Below, in pieces: positions 52,835 to 62,095 of a stretch of DNA of 64,000 nucleotides. The notes beneath the pieces were generated by a model, which was not told the DNA's origin, did not search any database, and saw nothing but the letters and a program-made list of their open reading frames with translations. The stretch's first letter is position 1, and every line of letters begins with the position of its first letter. A program made the position numbers and the translations under genes. Source of the DNA: Xanthomonas floridensis (GTDB taxonomy: Bacteria; Pseudomonadota; Gammaproteobacteria; Xanthomonadales; Xanthomonadaceae); assembly GCF_001642575.1 (NCBI RefSeq), contig NZ_LXNG01000021.1, positions 24,270 to 88,269 of the forward strand, read 5' to 3'.

Positions 52835-53104
52835 TCAAGGAAGATCACGCATTGCCTCGGACAGTCGTTGCTGAAAAGTCGTCCCCAGCATGCAATCCAC
52901 CGCGCCGAGCCTGGTGGCCACACTCTCAGGATCGAATGACCGGCCTTGCAGCACCGCCTCCGCATCGTTGTGCAGTGCATACGCCAGGTGCGCGGCGGCA
53001 CGCACCGATAGAGGCGATTCACTCTGGCTTCCGAGGTGCCCGGCCAGCAGGAGCCGAATCTCGTAGAGCGCGAATGCGAACAGCTGTTCCTGGGTCATGC
53101 TCAT
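52835..53104 (-). CDS. Hypothetical 89-aa protein
   Basis: A short protein beginning MSMTQEQLFAFALYEIRLLLAGHLG, with a helical character throughout and one Cys near the end (DCMLGTTFQQRLSEAM). No family is recognised. Ribosome-site support is weak (GAAAG about 9 bases upstream), and GTG 53128 or ATG 53098 are alternative starts. Composition is like normal coding sequence for this genome. Confidence 0.55.
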   Translation of the reverse strand: MSMTQEQLFAFALYEIRLLLAGHLGSQSESPLSVRAAAHLAYALHNDAEAVLQGRSFDPESVATRLGAVDCMLGTTFQQRLSEAMRDLP

Positions 53105-53235
53105 TCGAACACTTTCTATCCTGTGCACGCAGGCCTGATCCCACTGCCGCGCACCGCATCATGCTTTAAAGCGGCCGCGGCACTCGGTGGGCTCGTCGGG
53201 GGGCTCACACGCACGTGCCGCGACTCGTCCGCTTC

Positions 53236-53865
53236 CTACAACGTATCGCGATGCTTGCCGCGCCATGGCCGGTACCAGGTGCGGATGGCGGCGATGTCGG
53301 CCGCCATGTCGGTCCCGGTCCAGAACGGCTCGCCGATGCCCACCGTCTTGCTCGGGTAGTCGAAATACACTGGCAGGATCGGCACCTTGGCATCGGAGGC
53401 GATCTTCCAGAAGCCGGCCTTCCACTGCTCCACCCGCTTGCGCGTGCCTTCGGGGGTGATCACGTACCACATCTGCTCGGAATTGCGGATCAGCCGCACC
53501 GCCTGGCCGATGGTGCCCTGTGGCGAGCTGCGATCCAGCGGGATGCCGCCGAGCTTGCGCAGCAGTGGGCCCAGCGGCCACCAGAACAGCTGCGCCTTGC
53601 CCAGCACGCGCACTTCGAAGCCCAGCGCGAACTTGGCCGCAAAGCCCAGGAAGCCGTCCCAGTTGGAGGAATGCGGCGCCACGATCATCACCAGCTTGGG
53701 CTCGTCGGGCAGGCGCCCGAGCAGGCGCCAGCCGGTCAGACGGAGCGCTGTGCGCCCCAGCCAGCGGCCGAAGCGGCCGTGTGCGCGCGGCATTCTGGGC
53801 GGGGATGGCTGCAGCAGGATGTTGGCCTGTGTTACCGGTGGCAACGACGGGTCGGGTTGACTCAC
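53236..53865 (-). CDS. 1-acyl-glycerol-3-phosphate acyltransferase family protein
   Basis: A 209-aa membrane-associated acyltransferase of the PlsC-like group. The catalytic motif is the family variant APHSSNWDGFLG (H-x4-D), and the second motif is ITPEGTRKRVEQWKAGFW. A block III-like stretch is VPILPVYFDY. The length is short for PlsC and fits the family used in glycerophospholipid or lipid A remodelling; the acceptor is unknown. The start is GTG 53865, with GGGAG upstream. The arfB gene ends 2 bases before it on the same strand. Confidence 0.82.
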   Translation of the reverse strand: MSQPDPSLPPVTQANILLQPSPPRMPRAHGRFGRWLGRTALRLTGWRLLGRLPDEPKLVMIVAPHSSNWDGFLGFAAKFALGFEVRVLGKAQLFWWPLGPLLRKLGGIPLDRSSPQGTIGQAVRLIRNSEQMWYVITPEGTRKRVEQWKAGFWKIASDAKVPILPVYFDYPSKTVGIGEPFWTGTDMAADIAAIRTWYRPWRGKHRDTL

Positions 53866-53867
53866 GC

Positions 53868-54299
53868 TTACTCCCAGTGGGACGCAGAGCGTCCACGCTT
53901 GATATGGCTGCGCTCACGCTTGGCATCCAGCCGCCGCAGCTTGGCACCATGACTCGGTTTGGTGGCGACCCGGCGCTTGGGCACCGACAGGCACGCACTG
54001 ATGATCTCGGCCAGCCGCTCGCGCGCATCGTCGCGGTTGCGGTCCTGGGTACGGAAGCGCTGCGCATCGATCACCAGCACGCCCTCGGCGGTCATGCGGC
54101 GGTCGCGCCGCGACAGCAGCCGCGCGCGCAACGGTTCGGGCAGCGACGGCGATCCGGCCACGTCGAAGCGCAGCTCCACCGCAGTGGACACCTTGTTGAC
54201 GTTCTGCCCACCGGCGCCGCTGGCGCGCACGAAGCGTTCGACGAGTTCGCTGGGCGGAATCGTCAGGCTGGGGGTGATCTGGATCGGGTCGCTGGCCAT
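53868..54299 (-). CDS. arfB: Alternative ribosome-rescue factor ArfB
   Basis: A 143-aa peptidyl-tRNA hydrolase that frees ribosomes stalled without a stop codon. The catalytic GGQ is in RASGAGGQNVNKVST. The C-terminal ~35 residues are strongly basic (KPSHGAKLRRLDAKRERSH, KRGR), the tail that enters the empty mRNA channel. The size fits ArfB (140 aa) and not the longer release factors. Start: ATG 54299. It is the first gene of an arfB-acyltransferase pair, with a 2-base gap. Confidence 0.93.
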   Translation of the reverse strand: MASDPIQITPSLTIPPSELVERFVRASGAGGQNVNKVSTAVELRFDVAGSPSLPEPLRARLLSRRDRRMTAEGVLVIDAQRFRTQDRNRDDARERLAEIISACLSVPKRRVATKPSHGAKLRRLDAKRERSHIKRGRSASHWE

Positions 54300-54388
54300 A
54301 CGCGCCGATTGTATCGGCAGCGGCACGCATGCGCGCGAACGCCGGCTTCCCGTATGCTGCGGCCGGTTCCCCATTGCAGGATGCTCCG

Positions 54389-54928
54389 ATGACACCTGAT
54401 TCGCTTGCCGCCGCCGGCGCGCTTGCCCGCCGCCTGGTACTGCTGGCCCTGCTGGCCATGGCCGCCCCCGCCGCGCTGGCACAGGCACCGACCGATGCCG
54501 ACGTCAACCGCCTGCTGGCCGCCTCGCGCGCGCAGACCATGCTGGACACCATGCTGCCGCAGATCGAAGCGATGCAGCAGCAGCAGTTCGCCCAGCTCAC
54601 CGCGCAGCGCCAACTCGACGCCGCCCAGCAGGCGCAGCTGCAGCGCATCCAGGAGCGCACCCGCCAGACCGTGCGCAAGGCGCTGTCGTGGTCGGAGCTG
54701 CGCCCGATGTACGTGGACATCTACAAGCGCTCGTTCTCGCGCGAGGATGTGCTGGCCATGGCCGAGTTCTACGAGAGCTCGGCCGGCCAGAGCCTGCTGG
54801 ACAAGACCCCGGCCCTGACCCAGAACCTGATGGGCGCCATCCAGCAGAAGATGCTGCCGCTGTTTGCCGACCTGCAGAAGGATCTGGAGAAGATCGTCAA
54901 CGAGCCGGCTCCGGCGCAGAAGCCCTGA
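54389..54928 (+). CDS. DUF2059 exported protein
   Basis: A 179-aa protein with signal peptide (RRLVLLALLAMAAPAALA after a short polar start). The mature part has two Gln-rich helical stretches and a DUF2059-like core near YVDIYKRSFSREDVLAMAEFYESSAGQSLLDKTPALTQNLM. This is the family's normal pattern and size. Function is unknown; it is periplasmic. GCAGGA lies 6 bases before ATG 54389. The gene is divergent from arfB. Confidence 0.85.
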   Translation: MTPDSLAAAGALARRLVLLALLAMAAPAALAQAPTDADVNRLLAASRAQTMLDTMLPQIEAMQQQQFAQLTAQRQLDAAQQAQLQRIQERTRQTVRKALSWSELRPMYVDIYKRSFSREDVLAMAEFYESSAGQSLLDKTPALTQNLMGAIQQKMLPLFADLQKDLEKIVNEPAPAQKP

Positions 54929-55411
54929 GGGGCGGGGAATCGGGGAATCGGGAATCGGGAATCGTTAGAGCATGGCTTGCTGGCATTTAGATCAGTAGTT
55001 GAGGGTGGCGGGCGCGGTGATTACGTCTCTCTCCCTGCGGGGCGAGAAGGTACAGCTTGCGCGCCACTGGCGCGCGTGCCTTGGAGCGCCCGCCGCAAGC
55101 GCGGGCCGGGGCGCGGAGCGGGGGTCGGGGTGAGGTACGGGGCGAAGCCCTTGTGACTTTCCACCGCAGCAGGCTTCGCACGTCCCCTCATCCGCCCCTT
55201 CGGTGCACCTTCTCCCAAAGAGAAAAGGATGCAACGGCTCATGTGCCTCGCATGCAGCGCGACAGGGCTGGCGTGCCAGCCACGCTCCGCGCTTGAAGCG
55301 GCACGCTTGCGCGGCTGACGCACAAGCGAAACTGGGTACCGGTGCTGTGCCTGGAGCGTGGAGCGTTTGCGCGCGCAACGCCCGCTCGCCTCAGGTCACG
55401 GCATGCCCGTG
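54929..55411. repeat. Intergenic region with dispersed repeat (copy B)
   Basis: Tandem GGGAATC-like units (54934-54963) come first. From about 55029 to 55232 the sequence matches copy A at 171-425 in order and orientation: GCGGGGCGAGAAGG, CCGGGGCGC, GAGCGGGGGT, TACGGGGCGAAGC, then CCCCTCATCCGCCCCTTCGG and a CTTCTCCC segment. No gene is visible. Confidence 0.65.
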
Positions 55412-56146
55412 CTACGCCTGTGCGGTCGCCTGCAACTGCGGCATGTCCCAGCCGAACAACGCGCAGGCCTTGGCGAATTCCACATCCAGCGGTGCGGTGA
55501 CGCTGATGCGCCTGCCGTCGGCCGGGTGCGGAAATTCCAGGCGTTCGGCATGCAGCAGCATGCGGTGGATGCCAAGCATGCGGAAGCTGCGGTTGTGGCG
55601 GCCATCACCATGGCTGGTGTCGCCGATCATGTGATGCGACAGGTGCTTCATGTGACGGCGGATCTGTCGGAAGCGGCCAGTCTGCGGCTGGCAGCGCAGC
55701 AACGCATAGCGCGAGGTGGCAAAGCCGGTGGACGGAATCTCCAGCTCGCCGGTGGCCAGGCGCTGGAAGTGCGTCACTGCCGGCTTTTTCACCGGTTTGC
55801 CGGGGCCGCCGTCCAGGTCGTGGTCGACGACGAACCGCTCCTCGGCTGGCCAGCCACGGCACACCGTCAGGTAATGCTTGCCCACCTCGCCGGCCATCAG
55901 CGCCTTGCCCAGCGCACTGGCGCTGTCGCGGTCGAAGGCCAGCAGCAGGCAGCCGCTGGTGGCGCGGTCGAGCCGGTGCACCAGCAAGATCGGCCGGCCC
56001 AGCTGTTCGCGTAGGCGGTCGGCCAGGAAGTCGTCTTCCCCGCGCGCCAGCTTGCTGTCGTGGACCATCAGGCCCGCGGGTTTGTCGACGACGGCCAGGA
56101 CGTCGTCCTGGTAGAGAATCTGCAGATGCTTGGGGGATGTGCTCAC
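55412..56146 (-). CDS. truC: tRNA pseudouridine synthase TruC (position 65)
   Basis: A 244-aa RluA-family pseudouridine synthase. The catalytic motif is LLVHRLDRATSGCLLLAF, with the Asp nucleophile in HRLD. QPQTGRFRQIRRHMKHLSHHMIGDTSHGDGRHNR is the conserved C-terminal region (only the start shown as QPQTGRFRQIRRHMKHL). The short N terminus without an S4 domain, the HMIGDTSHGD signature and the length fit TruC. I chose GTG 56146 (VSTSPKHLQIL) because upstream in-frame residues look noncoding; the SD is weak. Confidence 0.87.
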   Translation of the reverse strand: MSTSPKHLQILYQDDVLAVVDKPAGLMVHDSKLARGEDDFLADRLREQLGRPILLVHRLDRATSGCLLLAFDRDSASALGKALMAGEVGKHYLTVCRGWPAEERFVVDHDLDGGPGKPVKKPAVTHFQRLATGELEIPSTGFATSRYALLRCQPQTGRFRQIRRHMKHLSHHMIGDTSHGDGRHNRSFRMLGIHRMLLHAERLEFPHPADGRRISVTAPLDVEFAKACALFGWDMPQLQATAQA

Positions 56147-56280
56147 CGGCGGATTATCCGCATCGCCGACACCGCGTGCCACTGCGCCAGCTGGCTGCCC
56201 CGCGCTGGCGCATGTCGCTATCTGGCAGCGCACCGGCGCCGCCCACTCCATGGGCGTGCGCGGCGCAGTCAACCCACCGT

Positions 56281-57954
56281 CTAACGACGCAGCCAGGCCA
56301 CCAGCAGCGCGGCGGTGCCGGCACCGCCGCTGATCCAGCTCCATACCGGCACGGTGCCCAGGTACCAGCCGTCCGGATGCAGGCCGTACAGCACCGCGGC
56401 GACCACCAGCAGCCCGCTGCCGGTGATGGCGGTGACCACGCGGGTCTGCAGTTTGCGCAGGCTCAGTTCCAGCGCACGCAGCTCGGTAGAGCGGATCTCC
56501 AGCTGATGGCGGCCTTCCACCTGCTGCTTCAACCAGCTGTGCACCAGGCGCGGCATGTCCGGCGCATGGGTCATGATTTCCGGCAGCCGTTTGCCCAGCT
56601 CGCGCAACGCACGGCGCGGGCTGTAGCGCTCGCGCAGGATGCGTTCGAGCACCGGTCGCGCCACCGCCCAGATATCCAGCTTGGGGTCGAGTTGACGGCC
56701 AACGCCTTCGATGTTGAGCAGGGTTTTCTGCAGCAGGATCAGCTGCGGCTGCAGGGTCAGTTCATAGCGCTGCGCCACGCGGAACAGCTTGATCAACACC
56801 TGCGCCAGCGAAATCTCCGACAGCGGGCGGGTGAAGTACGGCTCGCAGACCGAGCGCGCGGCCGCTTCCAGTTCGTCGATGCGCACGTTGGACGGCATCC
56901 AGCCCGCCTCCACGTGCAGCTCGGCCATGCGGCGGTAATCCTTGTGGAAGATCGCCATGAAGTTCTCGGCCAGGTAGTACTGATCCTCCTGCGAGAGCTG
57001 GCCCATGATGCCGAAGTCCAGCGCGATGAAGCGCGGATTGAGGCGGCGCTCCGGGTCCGAGTCGACCCAGATGTTGCCGGCGTGCGCATCGGCATGGAAG
57101 AAGTTGTCGCGGAACACCTGCGTGTAGAACACGCGCACGCCCTTGGCCGCCAGCGCCTTGCGGTCGATGCCGGCCGCATCGAGCTTGGCAATGTCGTCGG
57201 AGGGAATGCCGTAGACGCGCTCCAGCGTGAGCGCACGCTCGGCGGTGTGCGACCAGATCACTTCCGGCACGTACAGATCGTCAGAGCCTTCCCAGAACCG
57301 GCGCAGCACGCTGGCATTGGCGCCTTCGCGTTGCAGGTCGAGCTCGGCGGCCAGGGTGCCTTCGATCTCGGCCACCACTTCGCGCGGGCGGATCTTGTCG
57401 GCACGCGGATGGGTGCGCTCGACCAGCGTGGCCAGCGAATGCAGCAGCGCGATATCGGCATCGATCTGGCGCTCGATGTCCGGGCGCAACACCTTGACCA
57501 CCACCTCGCGGCGCACGCCATTGGCATCGGGCGGCAACGTGGCCGCATGCACCTGCGCGATGGAGGCCGATGCCAGCGGTACGGTGTCGAACGAGGCAAA
57601 CGCCACGCTGACCGGCAGGCCGAGCGCACCTTCCACGATCAGGCGCGCAGCCTCCCCATCGAACGGCTTGACCCGGTCCTGCAGCAAGGTGAGTTCTTCG
57701 GCCACGTCGGCGGGGATCAGGTCGCGCCGGGTCGACAGGATCTGCCCGAACTTGACGAAGATCGGGCCCAGCTCCTGCAAGGCCAACCGCAGCCGCGCAC
57801 CGCGCGATTGCACGGCGATTTCGGCGCTGGCGCGCGGCACGAACGGTTTGGCCAGACGCAGCCAGCGCTCGGCCGGGGTGCCTTCAAGCAAGGCATCCAA
57901 CCGGTAGCGCAGGATCACCCGGCCGATGCGGCTGGCCCGCAGGATCGCCTTCAT
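56281..57954 (-). CDS. ubiB: Ubiquinone biosynthesis protein UbiB
   Basis: A 557-aa ABC1-family atypical kinase needed for ubiquinone synthesis. The KxGQ loop is [16 protein letters not shown], the Ala-rich nucleotide loop is [14 protein letters not shown], and the catalytic-site region is [14 protein letters not shown] followed by [12 protein letters not shown]. Two C-terminal membrane helices ([20 protein letters not shown] and [18 protein letters not shown]) anchor it. It overlaps ubiJ by four bases (ATGA), an operon typical for the pathway. Confidence 0.95.
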   Translation of the reverse strand: MKAILRASRIGRVILRYRLDALLEGTPAERWLRLAKPFVPRASAEIAVQSRGARLRLALQELGPIFVKFGQILSTRRDLIPADVAEELTLLQDRVKPFDGEAARLIVEGALGLPVSVAFASFDTVPLASASIAQVHAATLPPDANGVRREVVVKVLRPDIERQIDADIALLHSLATLVERTHPRADKIRPREVVAEIEGTLAAELDLQREGANASVLRRFWEGSDDLYVPEVIWSHTAERALTLERVYGIPSDDIAKLDAAGIDRKALAAKGVRVFYTQVFRDNFFHADAHAGNIWVDSDPERRLNPRFIALDFGIMGQLSQEDQYYLAENFMAIFHKDYRRMAELHVEAGWMPSNVRIDELEAAARSVCEPYFTRPLSEISLAQVLIKLFRVAQRYELTLQPQLILLQKTLLNIEGVGRQLDPKLDIWAVARPVLERILRERYSPRRALRELGKRLPEIMTHAPDMPRLVHSWLKQQVEGRHQLEIRSTELRALELSLRKLQTRVVTAITGSGLLVVAAVLYGLHPDGWYLGTVPVWSWISGGAGTAALLVAWLRR

Positions 57955-58595
57955 GGCGTACCTCCGGCGCCGCGTAGGCGGTTCACGCGCGCGGCCATCC
58001 GTTCGACGTCGTCGCGCAGCTCGTCCACATCGTCGTGGAAGGCCTCGAGCTCGGCCCGCGGCACCACATCGCGCGATTCTTCCGTGACGAATTCGGCCGC
58101 GCTATGCGCCAGATCCGACGCGCTACGACGCGCCTGCTGCAACGCTGCACGCACCGCGCCGGCGATCTGCACGCCCAGGATCTCGCCGAACACCGCTACG
58201 AACGGCAACTGCCAATCCGGGTCGAACCGCCCGGCCAGGTGCTGCAGCTGACGCGCAAGCTCCGCGTCGCCGGAGACCTTGAGCCGCCCTGCTGGCGCGC
58301 CGCTGCGGCGCGCGTTGGCCAGAAATGGCAGCTGCCCCAGCAAACCGGCCAGGCTGCTGCGCACGGCCAGATCCGGCTCCTGTGCCTGATCCACCGGGCC
58401 GACCAGCAGCCGGCGCTCATGCACGCGAATCTGCAGCGCCAGGGCAGGCGCATCCAGGGTCAGCGCGATGCGCTGGCCTTCCAGCGGCAACAGGGCATCG
58501 CGGGTATCCGGGTCCAGCGCCAGTGCGCGATTGAGCGCGGCCTGCAGGGCCTGGCCGGCGAGTGGCTTGAGAGAATTGAAAAGTGATGCGGGCAT
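57951..58595 (-). CDS. ubiJ: Ubiquinone biosynthesis accessory factor UbiJ
   Basis: A 214-aa SCP2-domain lipid-binding protein, the assembly and shuttle partner of the ubiquinone Ubi complex. The N-terminal ~110 residues form the SCP2 pocket ([36 protein letters not shown]). The C terminus is a long acidic/basic helix ([26 protein letters not shown]), a predicted coiled coil. Being directly upstream of ubiB and overlapping it supports the call. The start is ATG 58595. Confidence 0.9.
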   Translation of the reverse strand: MPASLFNSLKPLAGQALQAALNRALALDPDTRDALLPLEGQRIALTLDAPALALQIRVHERRLLVGPVDQAQEPDLAVRSSLAGLLGQLPFLANARRSGAPAGRLKVSGDAELARQLQHLAGRFDPDWQLPFVAVFGEILGVQIAGAVRAALQQARRSASDLAHSAAEFVTEESRDVVPRAELEAFHDDVDELRDDVERMAARVNRLRGAGGTP

Positions 58596-58921
58596 GGGCG
58601 CATTCTACCGCCCCCGCATGTCGCAGCTGGCTGACGATGGTGGGCGCTGCGCGCCGGCGCCTGCCGCGGTGGCCGCGGCGGGCGCTTGCCTGGCGGTGAA
58701 ACGATCGATGCACCCCTCGCCGCCCGGGTTGCCTGCTAGCCGGCGCGGCACATGGCTGGCCAGGATGGTGCGCGCGCTGCGCTGCGCAGGCGGCCCGTCG
58801 CTCCCGGCGGCGACCAGCGCAGCGTCCGTGCACAGCCGCCCCGCCCGATCTGCCGACTTCCTTCGGCCGGCCGGTCGCGGGCATGCTGGCGCTCTTTTCG
58901 AACAGTTGGCAGGAGCAGGCG
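58596..58921. other. Divergent promoter region of ubiJ and ddl
   Basis: About 326 bases with no gene. It should hold the promoters for the ubiJ-ubiB operon and for the ddl remnant. I see no further repeats or clear operator sites. Confidence 0.45.
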
Positions 58922-60170
58922 ATGCGCAAGATCCGGGTCGGTCTCATCTTTGGCGGCAAATCCGCCGAGCACGAGGTCTCGCTGCAGTCGGCACGCAACA
59001 TCCTGGACGCGCTCGACCCGCAGCGCTTCGAGCCGGTGCTGATCGGCATCGACAAGCAGGGCCAGTGGCATCTGAGCGCGCCGGACGGCTTTCTGCGCGA
59101 TGCCGACGACCCGGGCCGGATCGCCCTGCACCGCAGCGGCCGCTCGGTGGCGGTGCTGCCCGGCGCCGAGCGGGCGCAGCTGCGGCCGGTGGACACCGAG
59201 CAGGCACTGGCGCAGATCGATGTGGTGTTTCCGATCGTGCACGGCACCCTGGGCGAGGACGGCTCGCTGCAGGGGTTGTTGCGCATGGCCAACCTGCCCT
59301 TCGTCGGCTCCGGCGTGCTTGGTTCGGCGGTGGCGATGGACAAGGACATGGCCAAGCGCGTGCTGCGCGATGCCGGCCTGGCGGTGGCGCCGTTTGTGTG
59401 CTTCAACCGCCGCACCGCCGCGCACGCCGATGTGGAGGCGTTGATCGCGCAGTTGGGGTTGCCGCTGTTCGTCAAACCGGCCAACCAGGGCTCATCGGTG
59501 GGCGTCAGCCAGGTGCGCAGCGCGGATGCGTTTGCGGACGCACTCGCATTGGCGTTGTCCTACGACCACAAGGTGCTGGTGGAAGCAGCCATTGTCGGCC
59601 GCGAGATCGAATGCGCGGTGCTGGGAAATGCCACGCCACAGGCCAGCGTATGCGGCGAAGTGGTGGTGCACGATGCGTTTTATTCCTACGACACCAAATA
59701 CATCAGCGCGCACGGCGCCGACATCGTGATCCCCGCCGATCTCGATGCGCAGACGCAGCAGCGCATCCAGCAGCTTGCGGTGCAGGCGTACCAGGCGCTG
59801 GATTGCGCCGGCATGGCGCGCGTGGATGTCTTCCTATGCGCGGATGGACGCATCGTGATCAACGAGGTTAATACGCTTCCGGGGTCAAGAGTGGCTAACA
59901 AACGTAGCGAGCAGTCGCCAGGTGGGCGCGGACGGCGCGCAGGAACCGGAATGTACAAGCAGTACATGAGGATTCCGAGCACCGGCTGCGCCCGCATGGC
60001 GGCTGCGCAGTAGTTTGATAGCCGCTCGTTCACGGATCAGCATGCATCCCAAACTTCGGCAGGCAAGCGGACTGGACTATCGCGGCTTGATCACGCAGTT
60101 GATCGAGCTGGCATTGCAGCGGCATGCGGACGATCAACTGCTGCGTAGCGCGGTGGATACGCGCGCATGA
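58922..60170 (+). pseudogene. ddl: D-alanine--D-alanine ligase interrupted by a hairpin mobile element
   Basis: ATP-grasp ligase of the DdlA type, opening with [24 protein letters not shown]. The nucleotide and metal motifs [23 protein letters not shown] and INEVNTLPG are intact. At 59888 a ~142-bp insert breaks the frame, adds a wrong tail and stops at 60013. After the insert the proper C terminus ([21 protein letters not shown]) resumes in frame and ends at 60170, overlapping the GNAT start by four bases. Removing 59888-60032 restores LPGSRISM. The lost tail carries residues that bind the second D-alanine, so the product is probably inactive. Many xanthomonads also have a second ddl near ftsQ. 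Confidence 0.85.
59888..60029. mobile_element. ~140-bp hairpin-type (MITE-like) insertion in ddl
   Basis: The ends GAGTGGCTAACAAA (59889-59902) and TTTGATAGCCGCTC (60014-60027) are inverted repeats with two mismatches in 14. The inner halves also pair imperfectly (TCGCCAGGTGGGCGCG against CGCATGGCGGC in reverse), and ATGTAC-AAGCA-GTACAT forms the tip, so the whole element folds as one long hairpin. TCA at 59885-59887 and at 60030-60032 looks like a 3-bp target duplication. It has no transposase gene and would need one in trans. Confidence 0.78.
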
Positions 60171-60649
60171 GCGCCGCACAGCTGCGCGCAGTGCAGGCGT
60201 ACGACCATGCCGCACTGCTCGCACTCAACAATACCCATGCCAGCGCACTGTCGTTGCTCGATGCCGATGGGCTGGCTGCGTTGTTGCAGATGGCGTGGCG
60301 CGCACGCCTCGTCCCGCCGGCCGACGGCTTGTTGATCGCACTGGATCAGAGCGCTCGCTATGCCAACGCCAACTTCGCGTGGCTAGCGGAGCGCTTTGCG
60401 CGCTTTGTGTATGTGGACCGCATCGTGATCGCCACCCATGCGCAGCGACGCGGCCTTGCCGGGCAGCTGTACGACGACCTCATCCGCCATGCGCGTGCAG
60501 CAGCGCAACCGCGCGTGGTGTGCGAAGTGAATCTGAGCCCGCCCAATCCGGCCTCGCTGGCGTTGCATCGGCAACTGGGATGCGTGCCGATCGGCGATGC
60601 GGTACTGGCCAGTGGCAAGCAGGTGCAGTACCTGGAAAAACTGCTGTGA
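60167..60649 (+). CDS. GNAT-family N-acetyltransferase
   Basis: A 160-aa acetyltransferase. The acetyl-CoA site is [25 protein letters not shown] (the Q/RxxGxG/A-type loop as QRRGLAG). The C-terminal segment [17 protein letters not shown] is typical of the family. The acceptor is unknown. ATG 60167 lies inside the original ddl stop (ATGA), so the gene was once coupled to ddl translation; the insert upstream may now reduce its expression. Confidence 0.85.
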   Translation: MSAAQLRAVQAYDHAALLALNNTHASALSLLDADGLAALLQMAWRARLVPPADGLLIALDQSARYANANFAWLAERFARFVYVDRIVIATHAQRRGLAGQLYDDLIRHARAAAQPRVVCEVNLSPPNPASLALHRQLGCVPIGDAVLASGKQVQYLEKLL

Positions 60650-60681
60650 AAGGCAAAACACGGCTGAAAACCGCCACAACG

Positions 60682-60717
60682 CACATGGCCCGCCTCCTTG
60701 CGGAAGCGGGCCATGTG
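60682..60717. terminator. Bidirectional hairpin between GNAT and DUF1328 genes
   Basis: CACATGGCCCGC (60682-60693) pairs perfectly with GCGGGCCATGTG (60706-60717). It lies between convergent genes and could end both transcripts. Confidence 0.6.
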
Positions 60718-60763
60718 AGCGCCGATCGGCAGCGCCGCTGCCGTGACGTATCGCGGTAAGGCG

Positions 60764-60922
60764 TTAGACCTTGCCGCGACGGAACATCGAGATCACTGCC
60801 AGGATCAGGAACACCACGAACAGGATCCAGGCGATGTTGGTCGCCGCACCGGCGATACCGCTGAAGCCCAGCACAGCGGCGATGATGGCGATGACGAAAA
60901 AGATGATGGCGTAATGCAGCAT
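60764..60922 (-). CDS. DUF1328 small membrane protein (YtjA-like)
   Basis: A 52-aa protein read on the minus strand from ATG 60922 to TAA 60764. It has two hydrophobic helices, [18 protein letters not shown] and [17 protein letters not shown], joined by SGIAGAAT, with a basic end MFRRGKV. This is the DUF1328 pattern found in many proteobacteria, sometimes induced by stress. Its function is unknown. It is too short for many gene finders. Confidence 0.88.
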   Translation of the reverse strand: MLHYAIIFFVIAIIAAVLGFSGIAGAATNIAWILFVVFLILAVISMFRRGKV

Positions 60923-60986
60923 GGCAAGGGTTCCAGAAGTTGTCGTGCCGAATCGGCGCAGACGTATCTTGTGGATGTGCCGGTCT

Positions 60987-61997
60987 TTATCGGGTGATGG
61001 AGATGTCGTTGGAAGATGAGGATCGCAGCCGGTTCAAGCCTTCTTCGATGCTGATCCTTGGCACATAGCCGAAGTCACGGCGCGCCGGCTCCATGCTGTA
61101 CCAATGCGGCGTGCACAGCTGTTCCACCAGAAACCGCGTCAACGGCACTTCGCCTGGCAGACGCAACAGTGGCCATAGCGTTTCGCAGACCGCGCCGATG
61201 CGGTACGCGGTCTTGAACGACAACGAACGCGTGACTGCAGGTGCGTCCACGGCAGCCAGCAGGCGATTGAGCAACTCGCGCATCGGCAACGGTTCGCCGT
61301 TGGAAATGAAGTACGCCTTGCCCGCGCAGGCAGCGCCGGTCGCAAGATGGTCGAACGCATCCAAATGCGCTTGCGCGGCGTTGTCGATGTACGTGCTGTC
61401 CACCAGGTTGCTGCCATCGCCCACCATGCGCAGGCGGCCGGCGCGCGCACGCGCCGCCAGCCGCGGCAACAGATGATTGTCGCCCGGCCCCCAGATCAGC
61501 CGCGGACGCAACGCGACGGTGGCCAGCTGCGCATCGTTGGCCGCCAGCACCGCACGCTCGGCGATCGCCTTGGTCGCCGCATACGCGGCGCGCAGGTCTT
61601 CGCCATACGGCACTTCGTCGGCGCCCAGGCCCTCCACCGGGTTGGTGGCGCGATGGGTGACGCTGGGTGTGGAGGTGTAGATCAGCCGCGGCACGCCATT
61701 GGCGCGGCATGCGTCGAGCACGTTCTGCGTCCCCACCACATTGGCCTGGTGATAGCTGTCGTAGCTGCCCCAGGCGCCGGCCTTGGCGGCGTTGTGAAAC
61801 ACCGCATCGATCCCGCCGAAGGCGTGTCGCACGGCCTGCGGGTCGGCCAGGTCGCCACGGATCTGGCCCACGCCCAGCGTCTGCAGCACCGGGTAATCGC
61901 CGCGCTGGAAACTCACCACCTCGTGCCCGCGCGCGCGCAAGCCGCGGCACAACGCCTGGCCCAGAAAGCCACCACCGCCGGTTACCAATACCTTCAT
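60987..61997 (-). CDS. oleD: NAD-dependent epimerase/dehydratase, OleD 2-alkyl-3-oxoalkanoate reductase
   Basis: A 336-aa extended SDR. The Rossmann motif is [17 protein letters not shown]. The catalytic Tyr-x-x-x-Lys is YAATKAIAE, preceded by YTSTPSVTH. In Xanthomonas the OleD enzyme reduces the beta-keto acid made by OleA on the way to long-chain olefins; the protein also resembles 3-beta-hydroxysteroid dehydrogenases. The oleC gene lies 98 bases upstream on the same strand, which supports the OleD call. ATG 61997 starts the Rossmann fold directly. Confidence 0.9.
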   Translation of the reverse strand: MKVLVTGGGGFLGQALCRGLRARGHEVVSFQRGDYPVLQTLGVGQIRGDLADPQAVRHAFGGIDAVFHNAAKAGAWGSYDSYHQANVVGTQNVLDACRANGVPRLIYTSTPSVTHRATNPVEGLGADEVPYGEDLRAAYAATKAIAERAVLAANDAQLATVALRPRLIWGPGDNHLLPRLAARARAGRLRMVGDGSNLVDSTYIDNAAQAHLDAFDHLATGAACAGKAYFISNGEPLPMRELLNRLLAAVDAPAVTRSLSFKTAYRIGAVCETLWPLLRLPGEVPLTRFLVEQLCTPHWYSMEPARRDFGYVPRISIEEGLNRLRSSSSNDISITR

Positions 61998-62095
61998 CGC
62001 ACCGCACCGTTCATTCGAGGGAGCACACCATAGCCGGCGGCCATCGCATTGGCGAATGGCCGCCGACACGCATCTGATTGATTTGCTGCAGACCG

